A DNA stretch of 64,000 nt from Vitellaria paradoxa. Taxonomy: Eukaryota > Streptophyta > Magnoliopsida > Ericales > Sapotaceae. The notes beneath the pieces were generated by a model. The model saw nothing but the letters and a program-made list of their open reading frames with translations. It was not told the DNA's origin and ran no database searches. Below are positions 1-12,920 of the stretch, piece after piece. The translations under genes were made by a program, and so were the position numbers. The stretch's first letter is position 1, and every line of letters begins with the position of its first letter. The stretch is taken from positions 39,520,561-39,584,560 of the forward strand of contig CM034240.1 in NCBI GenBank assembly GCA_019916065.1, given 5' to 3'.

Positions 1-3000
1 TGCTGAAGGAGGCCATTGCTGATGAGAGGTTTGAGGTACCATATGCTGATTCCTTAATGCCATTTTTATCCAAAGTAGAATAAAGCTTATTATTTTACTA
101 GCATTTTGATAATGAGATGCTAGAACGATGGATTTTGGTTTCCAATGGTGCCTTGATTTTGATTGGGAAAGGTCTGCTTCTCAAGAAGTTTAGGGAAAAT
201 TGTCATTGCAGTGTTTGGTTTTAGTCTTATATTATGGGCCGCTGTTTAAGTGAGGTACATGATGTGACTTTATGATCTTATAATGTGGTTGGGTTGGCTA
301 TCTGTACTATCTAAAGGCATGTCAATTCTACTCGATTGGGTTTGAGCATGCTATTTCTTCTCTACAACCTTTGGTTAGGATTATGAACTGCAGTACAATT
401 TTTGAGTATCACAAAATATTGACTTTGTATTTGTTTTACAATTTGATGCCTGTTCATTGGGATTTCTTGCATCTGCTGACTTTCTACTTCTCTGTTTTAC
501 CATTTTGGCCTTCTCTTTTTCCTTTCATCTCCTTCCAGGATGCAGCTAGATATCGTGATGAACTGAAGGATATTGCCCCACACTCTCTGTTGAAATGTTC
601 AAGTGATGCAGCAACCTTGGTATGACAACCATCTAATTCTCATAACAATGGTTTCCTAGGGTTTGTTTTCCTTGACATGGCTTCTATCTTACTATGACTC
701 CATTATTTCTTTGTTAGAAAGTGTGGGGGATTGGAGTGACATGAAGTACTTTAGTTGTCGGAAAACAATATTGGTTGTTGTTAACGTCAATGGCGAAACC
801 TCATTAGAGATGAGTAGAATGAGAGTTAAGGCAACCCGGAGAGAGAGAGAGAGAGAGAGGAGGGGGGGGAGAGGGTATGTGAGATCAAGGCCAGTTCAAG
901 GTGCTTTGAGGCTTAAAGCGACAATCACAAATGAGGCTTTTACATTTAAAAAAAAAATTGTAACTTTCTACATTTTTAGTTATAGTAAAGATATTATTTA
1001 AAATTTATTTTTCTTGCTTTTTGAGATGCAAAATTATTAATTAAATCTTTATATTCAAGTTTATCTAGTACAGGATCTACGATATGAATAAAAAAATAAT
1101 TAAATTAGTTATCTATCGAATAATACATTGAAATAGAAATAAAAAAATAAAAAAATATTTTCTTCACAGTATTCCCTAAATTAGATTTCCACCAAAGAAA
1201 GTCACACCAAAATTAATCGTCAAATATCTCTTAAATAGAGTTACAAAAACAAAACTAAACAAACAAGTCTTAAAGGAAAAAAAAAGAAAAAAAAGAAAAA
1301 AAGAAGAAAGAAAAAAAAAGAAGGGCTATACCTTCTTCGAGCAAATCTGAGACTTGAGAAAACTAATGATTTGTTATCGACGACGAGTTTTCGTTGATTG
1401 ATAAAAAGTCGTCTAAAAGTCGTATGTTAAAAAAAAAAAAAATCAAACTACTACTCTATGTTAAAAAAAATAAAGCAAAAATTAATCTATAAATTTTTTT
1501 AAAACATTACCTCAAAAATCCCTTTGATTGATGTTGCAATTATAAACTTTACCAATGTATTTTTTAGCTTCAAAGTTTAAACTTTGAGAGAGATTGAGAG
1601 AGAGAGGTAGAGAGGGAGAGAGAGTGTATTAGGGTTGGATTTCTACACGTTAGATATGGTTTTATAAAATTTTTGATCTATAAAACTTTTGATCTTCCTT
1701 CCTTATAAAACTTTTGATATTCTTTCTTTGAATATATTATTCTTTTCATTTATGTAGATGCTTTCTTTTTTTTTTTTTTTTCCATTTCTTACGAGCCCTT
1801 TCCTCATTTAAATTGAGGCATTCCTTTTTTTTCTTGTGATTTTTTTCTCATTTATATTGGGACTTCTTGTGATCATTTGTTTTCATTTAGTTCGAAACTT
1901 TCTACATTTTTTCTTGTAAACTCTTTTTTTTTTTTTAATTTAGATTACACTCTTATTATACAAAACGTATGTTAAAAGTATATTCAAAATATGTTAAAAT
2001 TTAACTATAGTATAAAAGATTTTTAAAAATTGGGGGCCCTCAAAATTTGGGGGCCTAAAGCGGTGGTTTTGATTGCTTTATGTTTGAGCCACCCCTGTGT
2101 GAGATAATGAATGTGTCTCTTAAAGAAGTATTTTTAGTCCTTAGGACTTGGTGGATGATAGGCTCATGATTGTGAGGCCATAGGGGTGCTAGGAAGCATA
2201 GACACTTCAAAATGGTGCCATATTCGTATTTGATACGTATTAGACACACATATTCTTTGGACACTCCAAGATACATGTTAGACATGCCACACGCCGTGTT
2301 TTATTATTTTATCATTTTTCTTCAAATATGTGATTAAGCAAATTTAGATTTGACTAGACGAGATTCCTAAAATTATAAAATCTTATAACTTATATTTTGT
2401 TTTATTTTTAAATTGAATTATATATTAAATTAGTTTTGTTATGGATGTTATATTCATAAACATAACTTAAAAAAATACAAAATTTATATTTTTCGGTCGT
2501 ATTCCTACCATATCCGTATCCGTATCTGTATTCTCATTTTTTTTTTAAATTATCGTATCCGTGTCCATACTCGTATCGTATTCATATCCCATATCCGTAT
2601 TCATATCCATGTTTCTTAGATAGGGGGTTAACCGGTTAAATGTGTTAGGGGATAAATCGTCATGAAGGTGACCATACCTCAGGGGTTAGTCTGAGGTATA
2701 GGGATTGGGGCTAACGGATATGGATCCTCGGATGTTAGTATGATATTTTGGGACGTTTAAGGTGTTGGGATCTGTAGTCGAATAGGAGGATGTCACCTAG
2801 CGCTAGTGGTTGAGGTTATTAAACATTGGCTCAGAAGCGTGAATCCATGGGTGAGTCTCCTTCTTCTTGGTCCGACCAAGGAGAAGTTTCGAAAAATCCC
2901 CCAACTCTAACTGTCAATCTGCTTGTTCCTGATGGTTCTACTATAAGTTACTATTTCCCTTGGGGCTTTCCTAGGAGAGGACTCGCGGGTGGATAGTGAG

Positions 3001-5380
3001 GGAAGCCCTTGGCCCTTGCTCCTATACCAAGGAATGGATTCCAACTAGTGTTAATGGTGTGGATGGTGCTACACCTACGTTGGTTCCAAAATGCTCCCAA
3101 CCGCGGAATACCTACATGTGAGAAGGGGTATCTGCGGAGGGGAGCTGGTTCCAAAATGCGCCCACGCTAAGAGGGGTATCCGCGGAAGGGGAGCTACGAC
3201 TTGAGTGGCCTCATGGCAGCAGGAAGGTAATCCTTTCATGGCAAGGTGTTACCATAGTGGTCCCGGGATGGGCAGGTGGGCTGACGCATTGCTTGGTCAC
3301 CTACAGAAAGCACTAAGTAGACCAAGCTGTTTTATTATATTATCTTTCTTTGCCTGATAAGTATAACAGGCTTATGTGGATTAAGAAAAATATAAAAATA
3401 TAATTATGTATGAGATGCGGTATAATTATGTGTGACAATTTTATCCCAAACAATAAAATTTTTTGTACTTGGCTGAACATTTTTAGGCCAAGAATGCCAT
3501 TTTTCCTATTCAGAATCTCAGATAAATGTGCATCTTTAAGGGCTTTGCTCACTCTGCAGTTTTCTGAGGCTTGGATTTGATTTTCTTCTCTTAATTTTGA
3601 AGATTAATTTGACTTCTTTTTGGTGACGAAAAATGATGTGGAACAAGAAGAATCAAAATTTGAGAAAGAGAAGAAATCCTAAACTTATACAAATAGAAAC
3701 TTTATCTATGGTCAGGAAAGTGGAAGTTAAAGTAGTTTTATATATTTCTGGATCTGTGACACAAAAGGCGTGTTGCAGAGAAATTATATGCAATAATTTG
3801 TCTAGCTTCTGTTACACTAACACTCAATTTCACTTTGCCTTGAGTTTTGTAAAAATGCTTTCATCGTATTTGAAGCTCAACTTGACAAGGTGTAAGTCAT
3901 TGCTTTCTAGGGGACCCATATATCTTGATCCCAAGGGTGCAGTTGTATTGTTGTAGCAATTTCACCTCATATTTGACAAAACTTGCTGGCAATACCTGAG
4001 TAATTGAAATTTGAAGTTAAAATATCAAAATTTACAGGGAATCAGGGTTCAAGTTAGGAGTGTATACATTGAAGACCGAAGTCAGCCATTAAAGGGGCAG
4101 TACTTTTTTGCATATAGAATAAGAATCACGAATAATTCAGACCGTCCTGTTCAACTTCTCAGAAGACACTGGATTATTACTGATGCAAATGGGAGAACTG
4201 AAAATGTTTGGTGAGTTATTAGTTGTTTCTTTTTTGTGTGCGAGTGCAAGTTATTCTTTTCTGACATGGGGATGAAGGTATTTGCTTCACCTGGGCCCTT
4301 TTGTTTTGTATTATTTATTTATTTATTTTTTTCAGGGGAATTGGAGTTATTGGTGAACAGCCAGTTATACTTCCCAACACTGGGTTTGAATTCTCATCTG
4401 CATGCCCGTTAACTACCCCCAGTGGGAGAATGGTAATTTTGACTTCTTCCTCTCTTCAGTGAGTTGAAAATTTGAGTGCTGTCGTTTGGCTGCTAAAATA
4501 AACTAGGCATAGAATTTTTTAGGTTTATAGATAACTTACCATGGTGATCATGATATACTGTAATTATTTTAGCAATGGATAACATGAGAGGAATGTTAAT
4601 GGCAATGGATAAGATAGTAGTTCTCATATCAAGGAAGAAAATGCCATCAACCTATGGCACTTGAAAAAGTCTCCTTTCTTCAATCTGCTGCTCCCATTAT
4701 GATGCACATGATCGTACTACCTTTTGGTTGGTCCCTTCGTACATTTCACTGATGGTTTTTCCTTTCTTCCTTCTGTTTCAATTTCTTTATGTTGGGGCAG
4801 AAGTAATGAGTTGTCCACTTGGTACAGTGCTGTTACGCTTCCTGTACCATGTCCAGGCTTTTTAGAGGGGAAAAAAAAGTCCTTACTGAAAAAAGAAGGA
4901 TCTCTATGCATGTCTTGTTCAAGTAGATCTCCATGGCTGTAAAAAAATTACTAGTCTGGTTTCAGATTGTTAGAAAAAACCATGGGACTTTGCTCACAGA
5001 GCCCCCTCACGTGAAGCTGGATTGATTTAGGGAAGGTAGCTCAAAGATGAGCAAGGCCCAATGAAAAGTCTAGTGAGAAGAAGCTTCGATATCATGTTAA
5101 AGTGTTAGCCAGTATCTCATCTAAAATCTTAAAGTTGCTAGAGAGGGAGGCAACTTTATTACCATGTTACTTTATATACTGTTAACACAAATGTTTATTT
5201 GTGTTTGGATTTTCTTTTCCTCAGAAATTACTGATGGGAAATGTTGCCTGGATGGTTATTACCTTGCAGGAGGGTGACTTTGAGATGAAGCATATTGATA
5301 TAGTAGGTGCAAAGACATTCAATGTGGCTATTGCCCCCTTCTCTCTTTCCACATTAGGAGATGACACTGATACTTTGTGA
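1..5380 (+). CDS. UVR-motif and ApaG-domain protein, 3' exons (5' end outside window)
   Basis: Exons read as 1-35 (partial), 539-619, 4038-4210, 4336-4432 and 5270-5380; all junctions are GT/AG and stay in frame to TGA at 5378-5380. The first two exons join into a UVR motif ([11 protein letters not shown], then DAARYRDEL), a short helical hairpin known from UvrB/UvrC and plant Clp-adaptor-like proteins. The last three exons form a near-complete ApaG (DUF525) beta-sandwich: [56 protein letters not shown], then GDFEM and a C-terminal PFSL. The family suggests a protein-interaction role, probably organellar, but the N-terminus that would carry a transit peptide is outside the window. Introns are 503, 3418, 125 and 837 bp, and the second is inflated by transposons. 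Arabidopsis has UVR-containing adaptor proteins, but I do not assign an orthologue. Confidence 0.88.
886..2097. mobile_element. hAT-type non-autonomous transposon
   Basis: A 1212-bp insertion in the long UVR/ApaG intron. It is flanked by a perfect 8-bp direct repeat, tgtgagat, at 878-885 and 2098-2105. The ends are imperfect inverted repeats: CAAGGCCAGTTCAAG at the left and CAGGGGTGGCTCAAA read inward from the right. An 8-bp duplication with CA-GG ends is the hAT pattern. No transposase reading frame is visible inside; the interior is AT- and homopurine-rich. Confidence 0.75.
2181..2625. repeat. Degenerate repeat with atccgtatccgt-type hexamers
   Basis: The right half (2495-2610) is built from degenerate copies of the hexamer atccgt/atccat. 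The left side (about 2225-2275) carries related sequence in the opposite sense (cgtatttgatacgtatt). This suggests an inverted-ended element of about 440 bp, but no target duplication was found. The class is unknown. Confidence 0.35.
2626..3330. repeat. GC-richer retroelement-like fragment
   Basis: This block stands out from the AT-rich intron by base composition. It contains an imperfect tandem duplication around 3075-3195, marked by ggttccaaaatgc twice and by ggggtatc(t/c)gcgga twice. Its piece near 2895-2950 (cccccaactctaact, then cctgatggttct) resembles 24955-25020 in the PX gene's intron, so both may come from one LTR family. No coding potential was recognised. Confidence 0.35.
5225..5269 (+). 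other. Possible 45-nt alternative exon extension
   Basis: Two usable 3' splice sites precede the last exon of the UVR/ApaG gene: tttcctcag ending at 5224 and ttgcag ending at 5269. The 45 nt between them are open and in phase, adding 15 residues ([15 protein letters not shown]). Bacterial ApaG has no such insert between the S-G-x-M turn and the G-x-[FY]-E-M strand, so I take 5269 as the main site. The upstream site has the better pyrimidine tract. Confidence 0.45.
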
Positions 5381-6667
5381 GAGGTGAAGTGTGATGCTGT
5401 CCTGGTGGAGGAATAGGCATATGTTATCGTCAAATATTCCAGATGCCTATCAAACCAATATGCCAAATTTGCTGATTTAGGATCAGAAAAGTTGAGGATT
5501 AACAGTTAACATTGTATATTTGCCTTGGTGAGTTGAAACATCTCCTTTGTTGGGCAAATATAAAGTAAGAATTTTCCTGATTTTCTGTTAATTTTGTGAA
5601 TATGAATTTCTCTGTTGATGTTTAAATCTTACAAACTTGTGAAAGCGATTAAATATTAGAAATACATGTATAGAGTTTGCTACGATAATAAATGAAAATT
5701 GTTTTCTACTTTGCTGTGATGGGACCTCAATAACCTGGAATGATGATGGTATGTTTTTAAGGGATCTACCACCAACTACTTGGTTCTGGGAGCAACCTCT
5801 GTGGCCATTGGGTGGTTGGGAAAAATATATTTGATATTCATTAAACTCACCCAAAGGACTTCACTTTTTGGTAAACGTTCATTTCTTGGAGGCTTTTTCC
5901 CCCCTTCTTTTCTGCTGATTTTTGAATGGCAGACTTCTCGATCAGAGTAGATGGTCAAATTATAAAACCTAGCTGCTGTGAATTATTTCGTTGGGGAACA
6001 ATTCAGTTTCAAAAGCATTGGGAAGGTGTTTGTTTGCAGAACTCAAATTGTGTTTGTCATTTCTGTCAGTAGTAGCATACTTGGGGGAGTCCTTGGTGCA
6101 ACCGTAATGAGCAGGGGGGGGGGAAGTTGATGATACGTGAGTTGCTTTCGTGTAGTTTTGTGCCGTTGCTGGTGTGAGAAATATATATATATATATTTCT
6201 TTAGCTGCTAATTTTCATGAGCTTCAATTCACCATAAAGTCTGCTCACACCATTTTGGCATTGCCCATATATGAGCTTATTTCCTTGCCCCTCACCATTT
6301 CCATCCACTTCAATACTCCTTTTGAAATTCATCAGGAGCTCACTAGGATTTTCCTTCAACTCATCATGGAAGGTATCATGCTCTCTGTCCCAGCCCCCCT
6401 CTCTTCTAGTTTAGTTCTCTGTATGTCTAGCTGGTAGGATTCAACTATGCGGGATTCTTAATAATTTCCATCAGTTTTTTTTTTTTTTTTTTCGTGGGTA
6501 TTGAAATGCCATAATAATTTTAATTAATTTTTTTAAAATTTTTGGTAACAGTAGTTTTAAATGAGTTTGTGGGTGATGTTATTATAGGTTTAGGTTATTG
6601 AGGTGGTGAAAATATTCTGCATTAGCCAAAATTTAGTTGATAAACACAGGTAGGAGAAATCAACCTG

Positions 6668-6780
6668 TAGGACAAGAGGGGTAGCCCAAGTGATAAAAAG
6701 TGTTTCCCCGCTCTGGAGGTCCAGGGTTGGAGGATGAATTTGCACAATAAATGATCTTATTTATTTATTTATTTATTTTT
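6668..6780 (+). mobile_element. tRNA-derived SINE-like fragment
   Basis: Contains an A-box-like stretch (gggtagcccaagtgat) and, about 35 bp on, a B-box-like stretch (gtccagggttgga). This spacing is typical of tRNA-derived plant SINE heads. It runs into an ATTT-repeat tail. No target duplication was found, so this is tentative. Confidence 0.35.
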
Positions 6781-8529
6781 GTGTGTATAAATGAATTTCA
6801 AAATTACTTGGATGAAAACAATAGCAATAAGAACATTTCTTGAAACTAGATTTAGATTCAAAAATACCCTTCATTTATAGAAACTATAGACACTAGCCAA
6901 TGAAACATGTATCAAGAATCAACTCGTGAGAGGATTATAGGTTTTTATGTCATATAAAAATTTTTCTATATCTCTCCACACATGGAAGTAAATTTGTGTA
7001 CATTTGATTTTTTTTTTTTTTCAAACTTCTGATGAGTTTTGTGCACTGAATTGTCTTTCCAAAAATGTTTGTATCCTAAAAGAAAATAAAATGAAAACCC
7101 AAAGAGAAACCTTTAACCATGTGGAGATGTAGTTGAGTATTGGTTTCTCATTCATGCTTTTTGTGTACATGTAACCAACCAAAGAGAAGAACCAACGTTT
7201 TTCTCACTTCATTGCCCCCCTCTTCATTGGCAATTGACGTGTTTGTGTTTGGTTTTGGTTAATTAATACTAAGCAAGACGTTTTTGTTCCATTGCAATGA
7301 TGTACGTGCAAAAATTACTTGCTTCAGTTCCCAACAAAGCAAATAGTCATGGATTAATAAAATTTGAGGGTAAATACGTTTTACCCGTTTGGGGTTTAAC
7401 TCTAAAATACAGCTCTCTTCTATTTTAAAAGTTATCATATAATTTTCTTATAATTTAGATTGAAATGTAAAATTTATTACAATCTTTTGGAATGATAGAT
7501 TTAATAGGATTTAATTTAATTTGATGAGAATTTTCACTAATTTTTATGTTCGAAATTAAAATAAAATTTTATGAGTTAGATTTGATTTCATTTCATAACT
7601 TAAATTTTAAGATTTCTATATAATTTGAAATTCAATTCAAAATAGTAAAATTTAATGAGAATTTATTATTTTCTTAAATTATCTAAGTAAGTGGATAACT
7701 TTATCCTTATATATATCATATTTACTATATTTTCTATTATTTATTAGCATGGTCAAATTTAATATTTTTTTAAAATTAGATTAATTCAATTCTTAAATTT
7801 TAAATGTGTTCTAGACACAAAATTTTATTATCAAATCAAATCAATTTTTATTTTAAAATCAAATCATTCTAAGAGATGAATCTTTCCAAACGGAGTGTTA
7901 AATTGAATTGAATTTATACCTCAAGAGTAGTTAAAGGAAAACCTTTTTTTGTTTTTTTTGTGCAAAAATAGATAGGTAGAGATATTTTAAATCAAATAAT
8001 TTTCATTTTTTTAATGAAATGCAATACATAGTTTATAGACAAATTTGCAAATATTTTTTTAACAATGTCTTTTGCATAATCACATATGAGACTTCATGGC
8101 ACGTGAAACATAAATTTAATTAAATTTAACAATTTTCATCAATATTGTAATTGAGTCCAAATTACAAGTAAGCCATGTGTTAATTTTAAAAATTTTAAAC
8201 AGTAAGAGTATCATTTGTTTTTTTTTTTTTTTAATATCAAAACCTAGAGTTTAAATTGTTGGTTTTTCTTGACAAAATCCTGTATTTTTTTCAGGCTCTA
8301 ACTCCAAGGGCTTATTTAGATTGAAAATTTTCCTGGCAGAAAAGAAAATGAAAGGAAAAAGAAAAGGAAAAAAAAAAGAAGGCAAAAGAGAAGGCAAAAT
8401 AAAATCTTAAATGCATATATTTGAGTGAATTACAAAATATAATAAAATAAAATGTGTTTATCAATAAAATATAACGACTTGCATATTTACAGTATAATAC
8501 AATATTGTTTACCTAAGTGATCTGAGACA

Positions 8530-9250
8530 TAAGTGTTTTACCCAGCCTTGGTGGTAGTTTTCCTACCTTTATCTATTTATACACATTACTATTGGTCTAT
8601 CACATCTCTCCTATCTACATGAGCAACATTACCATTGGTTTCACATCTTTCCTCTCTTCTAGTCCTGCCTGCACACATGATCTATCTAACTATCTTGGCA
8701 ATGTCACCGTTGGTTTTACATCTCTCATTTCTTCTAGCCTGGCCTGCCCAGGTAATATGAGATGTTAAACATTATATGTATGACTATTCACCCCTTTTTG
8801 TCTAGGTAATATCACTATTGGTCTATTACATCTCTTCTCTCTTTGTGAAATATTGAACAAAACATATATGACATTTCATCTTAGCACCAATCTATGAGAT
8901 AGAAGTGTTTCACTCGACTTTTGTGGTAGCTTATCTACTTTATCGACTCACCTCCATTACCGTTGGTCTGTCGCATCTTTTATTTCTTAGAGGGCTGCAG
9001 CACTTCCGAACACTAGCTCTGAAACTATGTGTACCAATTTACATTCCTAAAATGTAATATTGTCAATATTGTGCTTCACCCAACTTTTGTGGTGGCTTAT
9101 CTACTCTTATCGATTTGTTTATATTGCCATTGGTCCGTCACATCTCTTATTTATCTCTTATAGGAGTGTGAAACTTCCAAACATTGGCTCCGATACCACG
9201 TGTACCAACTTACATTCCTATAATACAATACTATCAATACTATTGCCCAA
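8530..9250. repeat. Degenerate tandem array with about 165-bp units
   Basis: The phrase cc(a/g)ttggtc(t/c)(g/a)tcacatct recurs near 8590, 8629, 8705, 8811, 8956 and 9126. The last two full units, about 8923-9088 and 9086-9250, align along their length: tttgtggt(a/g)gcttatctact, then the ttggt phrase, then gtgtaccaa(t/c)ttacattcct. Upstream units are shorter and more diverged. A weaker related piece lies near 9340-9450. Function is unknown. Confidence 0.6.
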
Positions 9251-9823
9251 ACATATTTAACTCTAGAGTTCTAATAGAATCCAGGGCCCACATAACTTTA
9301 AACGCATTGTAATTGTGAGATGTTAAATATTACATATAGTCACTTCATTCCAACTTGGTGAGGTGATATGGGATATAAGTAATTTACCATGCTTAGTGAT
9401 AGCTCATCGAGCCTCTTATCAGCTTGCTCATATCACTGTCAATTTGTTACATAAACTAATTTTTTAACAAATTTTCTAATTCCAAACTTCTTTTTTTTCA
9501 TAAATGAAACATTGTAAACAAAATTCCTATCTATTTTTATTTTTCTTAACAAATCTTTGATCTAAACACAACCTAATAATAAATATTCTTTTAAGAGATG
9601 AGGGATTGCAATACTTTTTGTTTTTTTTGGGTTGTTCTTGCCATTTGTTTTTTTGTATGCAACTTCTCAAATTTGTTACCTAGTACATGATTGAGATGCC
9701 TAGTTACTATTTTATGATAGGGAGAAATGCAAATGGTCAAGTTTGTGACGAAGCAAGTATAATGGAGTAACCTCACACCCCTTTCTTACGTATACAAGTC
9801 CTTTTCGTTTTCTTTCACATAAA

Positions 9824-9991
9824 GGTTCTGTTTGGAGCTCTACCAAATAAAATAAAATTTTATAAAGTTCTACAAATACGAATTACAAGACAATAAAATT
9901 TAAATTTTGCACTCATTACACAAATTACGAGATATTTACTTTTATAATTTTATTTTATTTTATACATTTTTATACAACTCCAAACACACCC
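9824..9991 (+). mobile_element. MITE family A, copy 1
   Basis: A 168-bp element beginning ggttctgtttgg and ending ccaaacacaccc. Its interior matches other window copies at 12821, 38839, 40588, 47418 and 48233, with the shared core (c/g)a(a/c)ttacgaga(t/c)at and symmetrical taaaataaaat blocks near each end. No transposase sequence is present. Confidence 0.7.
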
Positions 9992-10619
9992 AAAGTTCAA
10001 TTTGAGCAAACAAAAAGTACAATATATATTATGGATTCTTGATTTTCGAAAAAGAAAAAAAAAAGAAAAAGAGAGAGAGATTTCGATTTAAAGTAAACAA
10101 AAAGATGTGCTTAAAGTTTATATATATATATATATATATATCAAACGAGGAAATAGTTTTGGCTTGGAATAGGGTTGAAATTCAAACTCCGTTTGGGAAC
10201 GAAGCTAAACCTTTTTTTTTTTTTTCAGTTAAAAATGTAAGCTTTTTTGTTTTTTTTTATTGTTTTTTTGTTTTGTTTTTTGTATTTTTCCCACACATTC
10301 TAGTCGACCTTTTGCTTTCTGTTTCTTAAATTTCTTATTTAAATGGGAGTTTTTTTTTTCAAAATGTTTTTACAATTAATTATTAATTTAAGAATATTAC
10401 TCATTATTTTAATTAATAAATAGTAATAAAAAAGACAAAATCTCCATTTCTCCTAAAAGAATGCAAAAAAAAAAAAAAAAAAATCCCAATGACACTTAAT
10501 TTTTTATTTCCCAAGCTAACATTAAATGGTGGGGGTAGGATAGAACTAATCTTAAAATGATGGGGATGGAGAATAGTATTGATTAATAAATACTAAGTCT
10601 AGTCAATTATGTCCATTTA

Positions 10620-10738
10620 GGGTGTGTTTAGAACGATAAAAAGTGAGAAAATTTGTAAGTTCGTAATTCATGCAATAAAATTAAATCAATTTGAGAAATT
10701 TTTAGAATTTTTTAATAAATCAAATACAGGCTTAATTT
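10620..10738 (+). mobile_element. MITE family D, copy
   Basis: Begins gggtgtgtttagaacgata and carries the family core aagttcgtaattcatgcaat. Related copies lie at 22648, 35699, 35866, 36841, 46431 and 51462. Confidence 0.5.
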
Positions 10739-10941
10739 AAAAATTAATGTTTCACTATTTATTCCATAATTTTTTTTATACACAATTAAAAGTAATTGAA
10801 CAAAGTTGCAACATGCAAGCCACGAGAAAACAAATGTTTGTATATTGTACACCTAATACCGTTTGTATATTTTTAATTTTTGTAATATATAAATAATACT
10901 AAAGTTATATTTTAATATTTTTAGATCTAACGTCAAGTAAC

Positions 10942-11084
10942 GGGAGTGTTTGATTAATTAAAAAATACAGTAAAAATATAAAAATTTGATATAAAAATAA
11001 TATATGATAAAATTTGATTGTAAAAAATTATAAAAAATTAGTAAAAATTGATAAGTTTAATGACTTTTAACTAACCAAACACCC
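10942..11084 (+). mobile_element. MITE family C, copy 1, with duplicated right end
   Basis: Inverted ends gggagtgtttgatta and, read inward from the right, gggtgtttggttag. Related copies are at 23009, 47953 and 53712. Its right end overlaps a perfect 25-bp tandem duplication (11077-11101 and 11102-11126) starting aaacaccctcaacatatc, which has doubled the element terminus. Confidence 0.6.
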
Positions 11085-12661
11085 TCAACATATCAATTTT
11101 GAAACACCCTCAACATATCAATTTTGAATCTTTTTCGGAATTAGGTTAAATAACCTAAAAATAAATTTAAACCTTAAAGTATATCGATTTAGAAAGTGCA
11201 CAGTAAGAGTCCAAATAAGTGGCGGCTCCTGCGTGTATATATATATATATATATATATATAGTTTGTAGAATTGTTTTATAGGTTTCACGAGACACAGTA
11301 GTACGGAGCTAATAGAGACAACCTTAGTTTATTTTCTTAGAAGATTTAACAAAAGTAGCACTGCCCAATTGAAGAAGATTTGTCATTGATTGGCTAATGG
11401 TAGGTCATTGTTTGTTTGATGGAATGTCTTCAGCCGTTTGAATTAGGATAATGAAGTACTATTTCGGTATTAAAAAAACAAAGACAATTTTCTATTCCCA
11501 AACAATAATACATTAACTATGAGAAGACAAAGATTGTCAAATGATTATGACATAGTTACAACCTAGCTTTTATGTAGAAAATCAAAGCTAGGCATCGTTA
11601 TGTAGATTAATTTCTCCACCTGGATATATATATTTATATATATATATATATAGCAATTTTAGTCCAACAGTCATTAAATTTATTTTAGTTTTTTTTATTT
11701 GATTAATTAAAATAAATAAGTATGCGTAACAAATCTTTTACATTCAGGCATAACTTAAAATCACACTTGTAAATAAAAAAGATTTATTTCATCTGTGCTC
11801 TCTGTAGTTTTAATTTTGTACATTTAAACTTCATAAGTTCTATAAATATACAGGTTGATTTTTTGAGTTTTGTATTACATTCACATAACTTTTTTCGCTT
11901 GATTTTCTATCTAAAAAGTAACGGTTGACCGATTCAACATTATAAAATTACTTTAAAAATACTTAAACTGCTCTTCCCAAACTAGGCTTAAGAATTTCTT
12001 ACCGATCACAAGCAAACAATTAGGGTGTGTTTGGGAAGGAAGAGCTAACTTGCTTATTAACTACTTGGTTTTTTTTTTTTTTTTTTTTTTTTTTGTTGAA
12101 ATGACCAAATTTATCATCTTATATTTTAATCTTTTTTTAAATTTTCAAAAACAAAAATGTCAATTCAACCAAAATTAAAAAGTCACATTTTTTCCTTTTC
12201 AAATACAAAAATAACTTACTTATTTTTAACTAGCTACTATTTTCCTTCCTGAAGCAAGTCTTAGAAACAGTAGCAGTATTGTTGTGGCTGCTAAGAATGC
12301 TTTAAAGAGAAGCAATTAACACTGAAAACAAACAGTTCCAATCATATATGTGGATCATCTAATGCCGTCATTGATAAGGTTAACGTTAAACCCATGTGCA
12401 TTTTCAACCCACTTTCCGGGAAAATTTCTCCCAGCTCCCAAACAAGTTCACGAACGACCCAATGGTCCCCTCCCCAATGGGGCATGTGTTCAGATTTTAG
12501 AGTGGGGGATAATGCACAAGGTTTGCTTGGAGGCCACGCTGGGCAAAATTTTGGGGAAGTTAATGACCGGAAGCCACGGTTTTGGGAATTTGCGCATTCG
12601 TCCAAAACTTTTCAATATTTATTCCTTAGCCCAGAAGCAGCATTTATAGCGTTCTCCAGGG

Positions 12662-12715
12662 AAAGATTGAACGCGTAAGCTTATCCCAACAAAAAAAAAA
12701 AAAGATTGAGCGTGT
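12662..12715 (+). mobile_element. Micro-insertion M1 with poly(A) and target duplication
   Basis: A 24-bp insert at 12677-12700 (aagcttatcccaac plus an A run) lies between near-identical 15-bp repeats, aaagattgaacgcgt (12662-12676) and aaagattgagcgtgt (12701-12715). The form is that of an L1-type target-primed insertion truncated to almost nothing but its tail. Confidence 0.5.
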
Positions 12716-12820
12716 GTGATTTTATTTTTCAAAAATTATTTTATATTCTCAAAGGCTGAAAATGAAAAAATCTTTCGAAATTTTGTTTTTGGCTAAGACT
12801 TATATATAATATATATATAT

Positions 12821-12920
12821 GGCATTGTTTGGAGAAAAAAAAATAAAATTTAAATTTTTTTACTCATTACACAAAGCATAAAACACTATATTTTATAAAT
12901 TTATATAACTCCAAACACCC
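12821..12920 (+). mobile_element. MITE family A, internally deleted copy
   Basis: A 100-bp derivative with both family A ends (ggcattgtttgg and ccaaacaccc) but a shortened interior. tatatatg occurs on both sides, but the flank is low-complexity TA sequence, so this duplication is weak evidence. Confidence 0.5.

Noticed and set aside
12342..12678. Three overlapping ORFs of 87-99 codons in a GC-richer island
   Set aside because: Both strands are open by composition, no family is recognisable and there are no splice partners. It may be a diverged gene or transposon scrap but I cannot support a gene.
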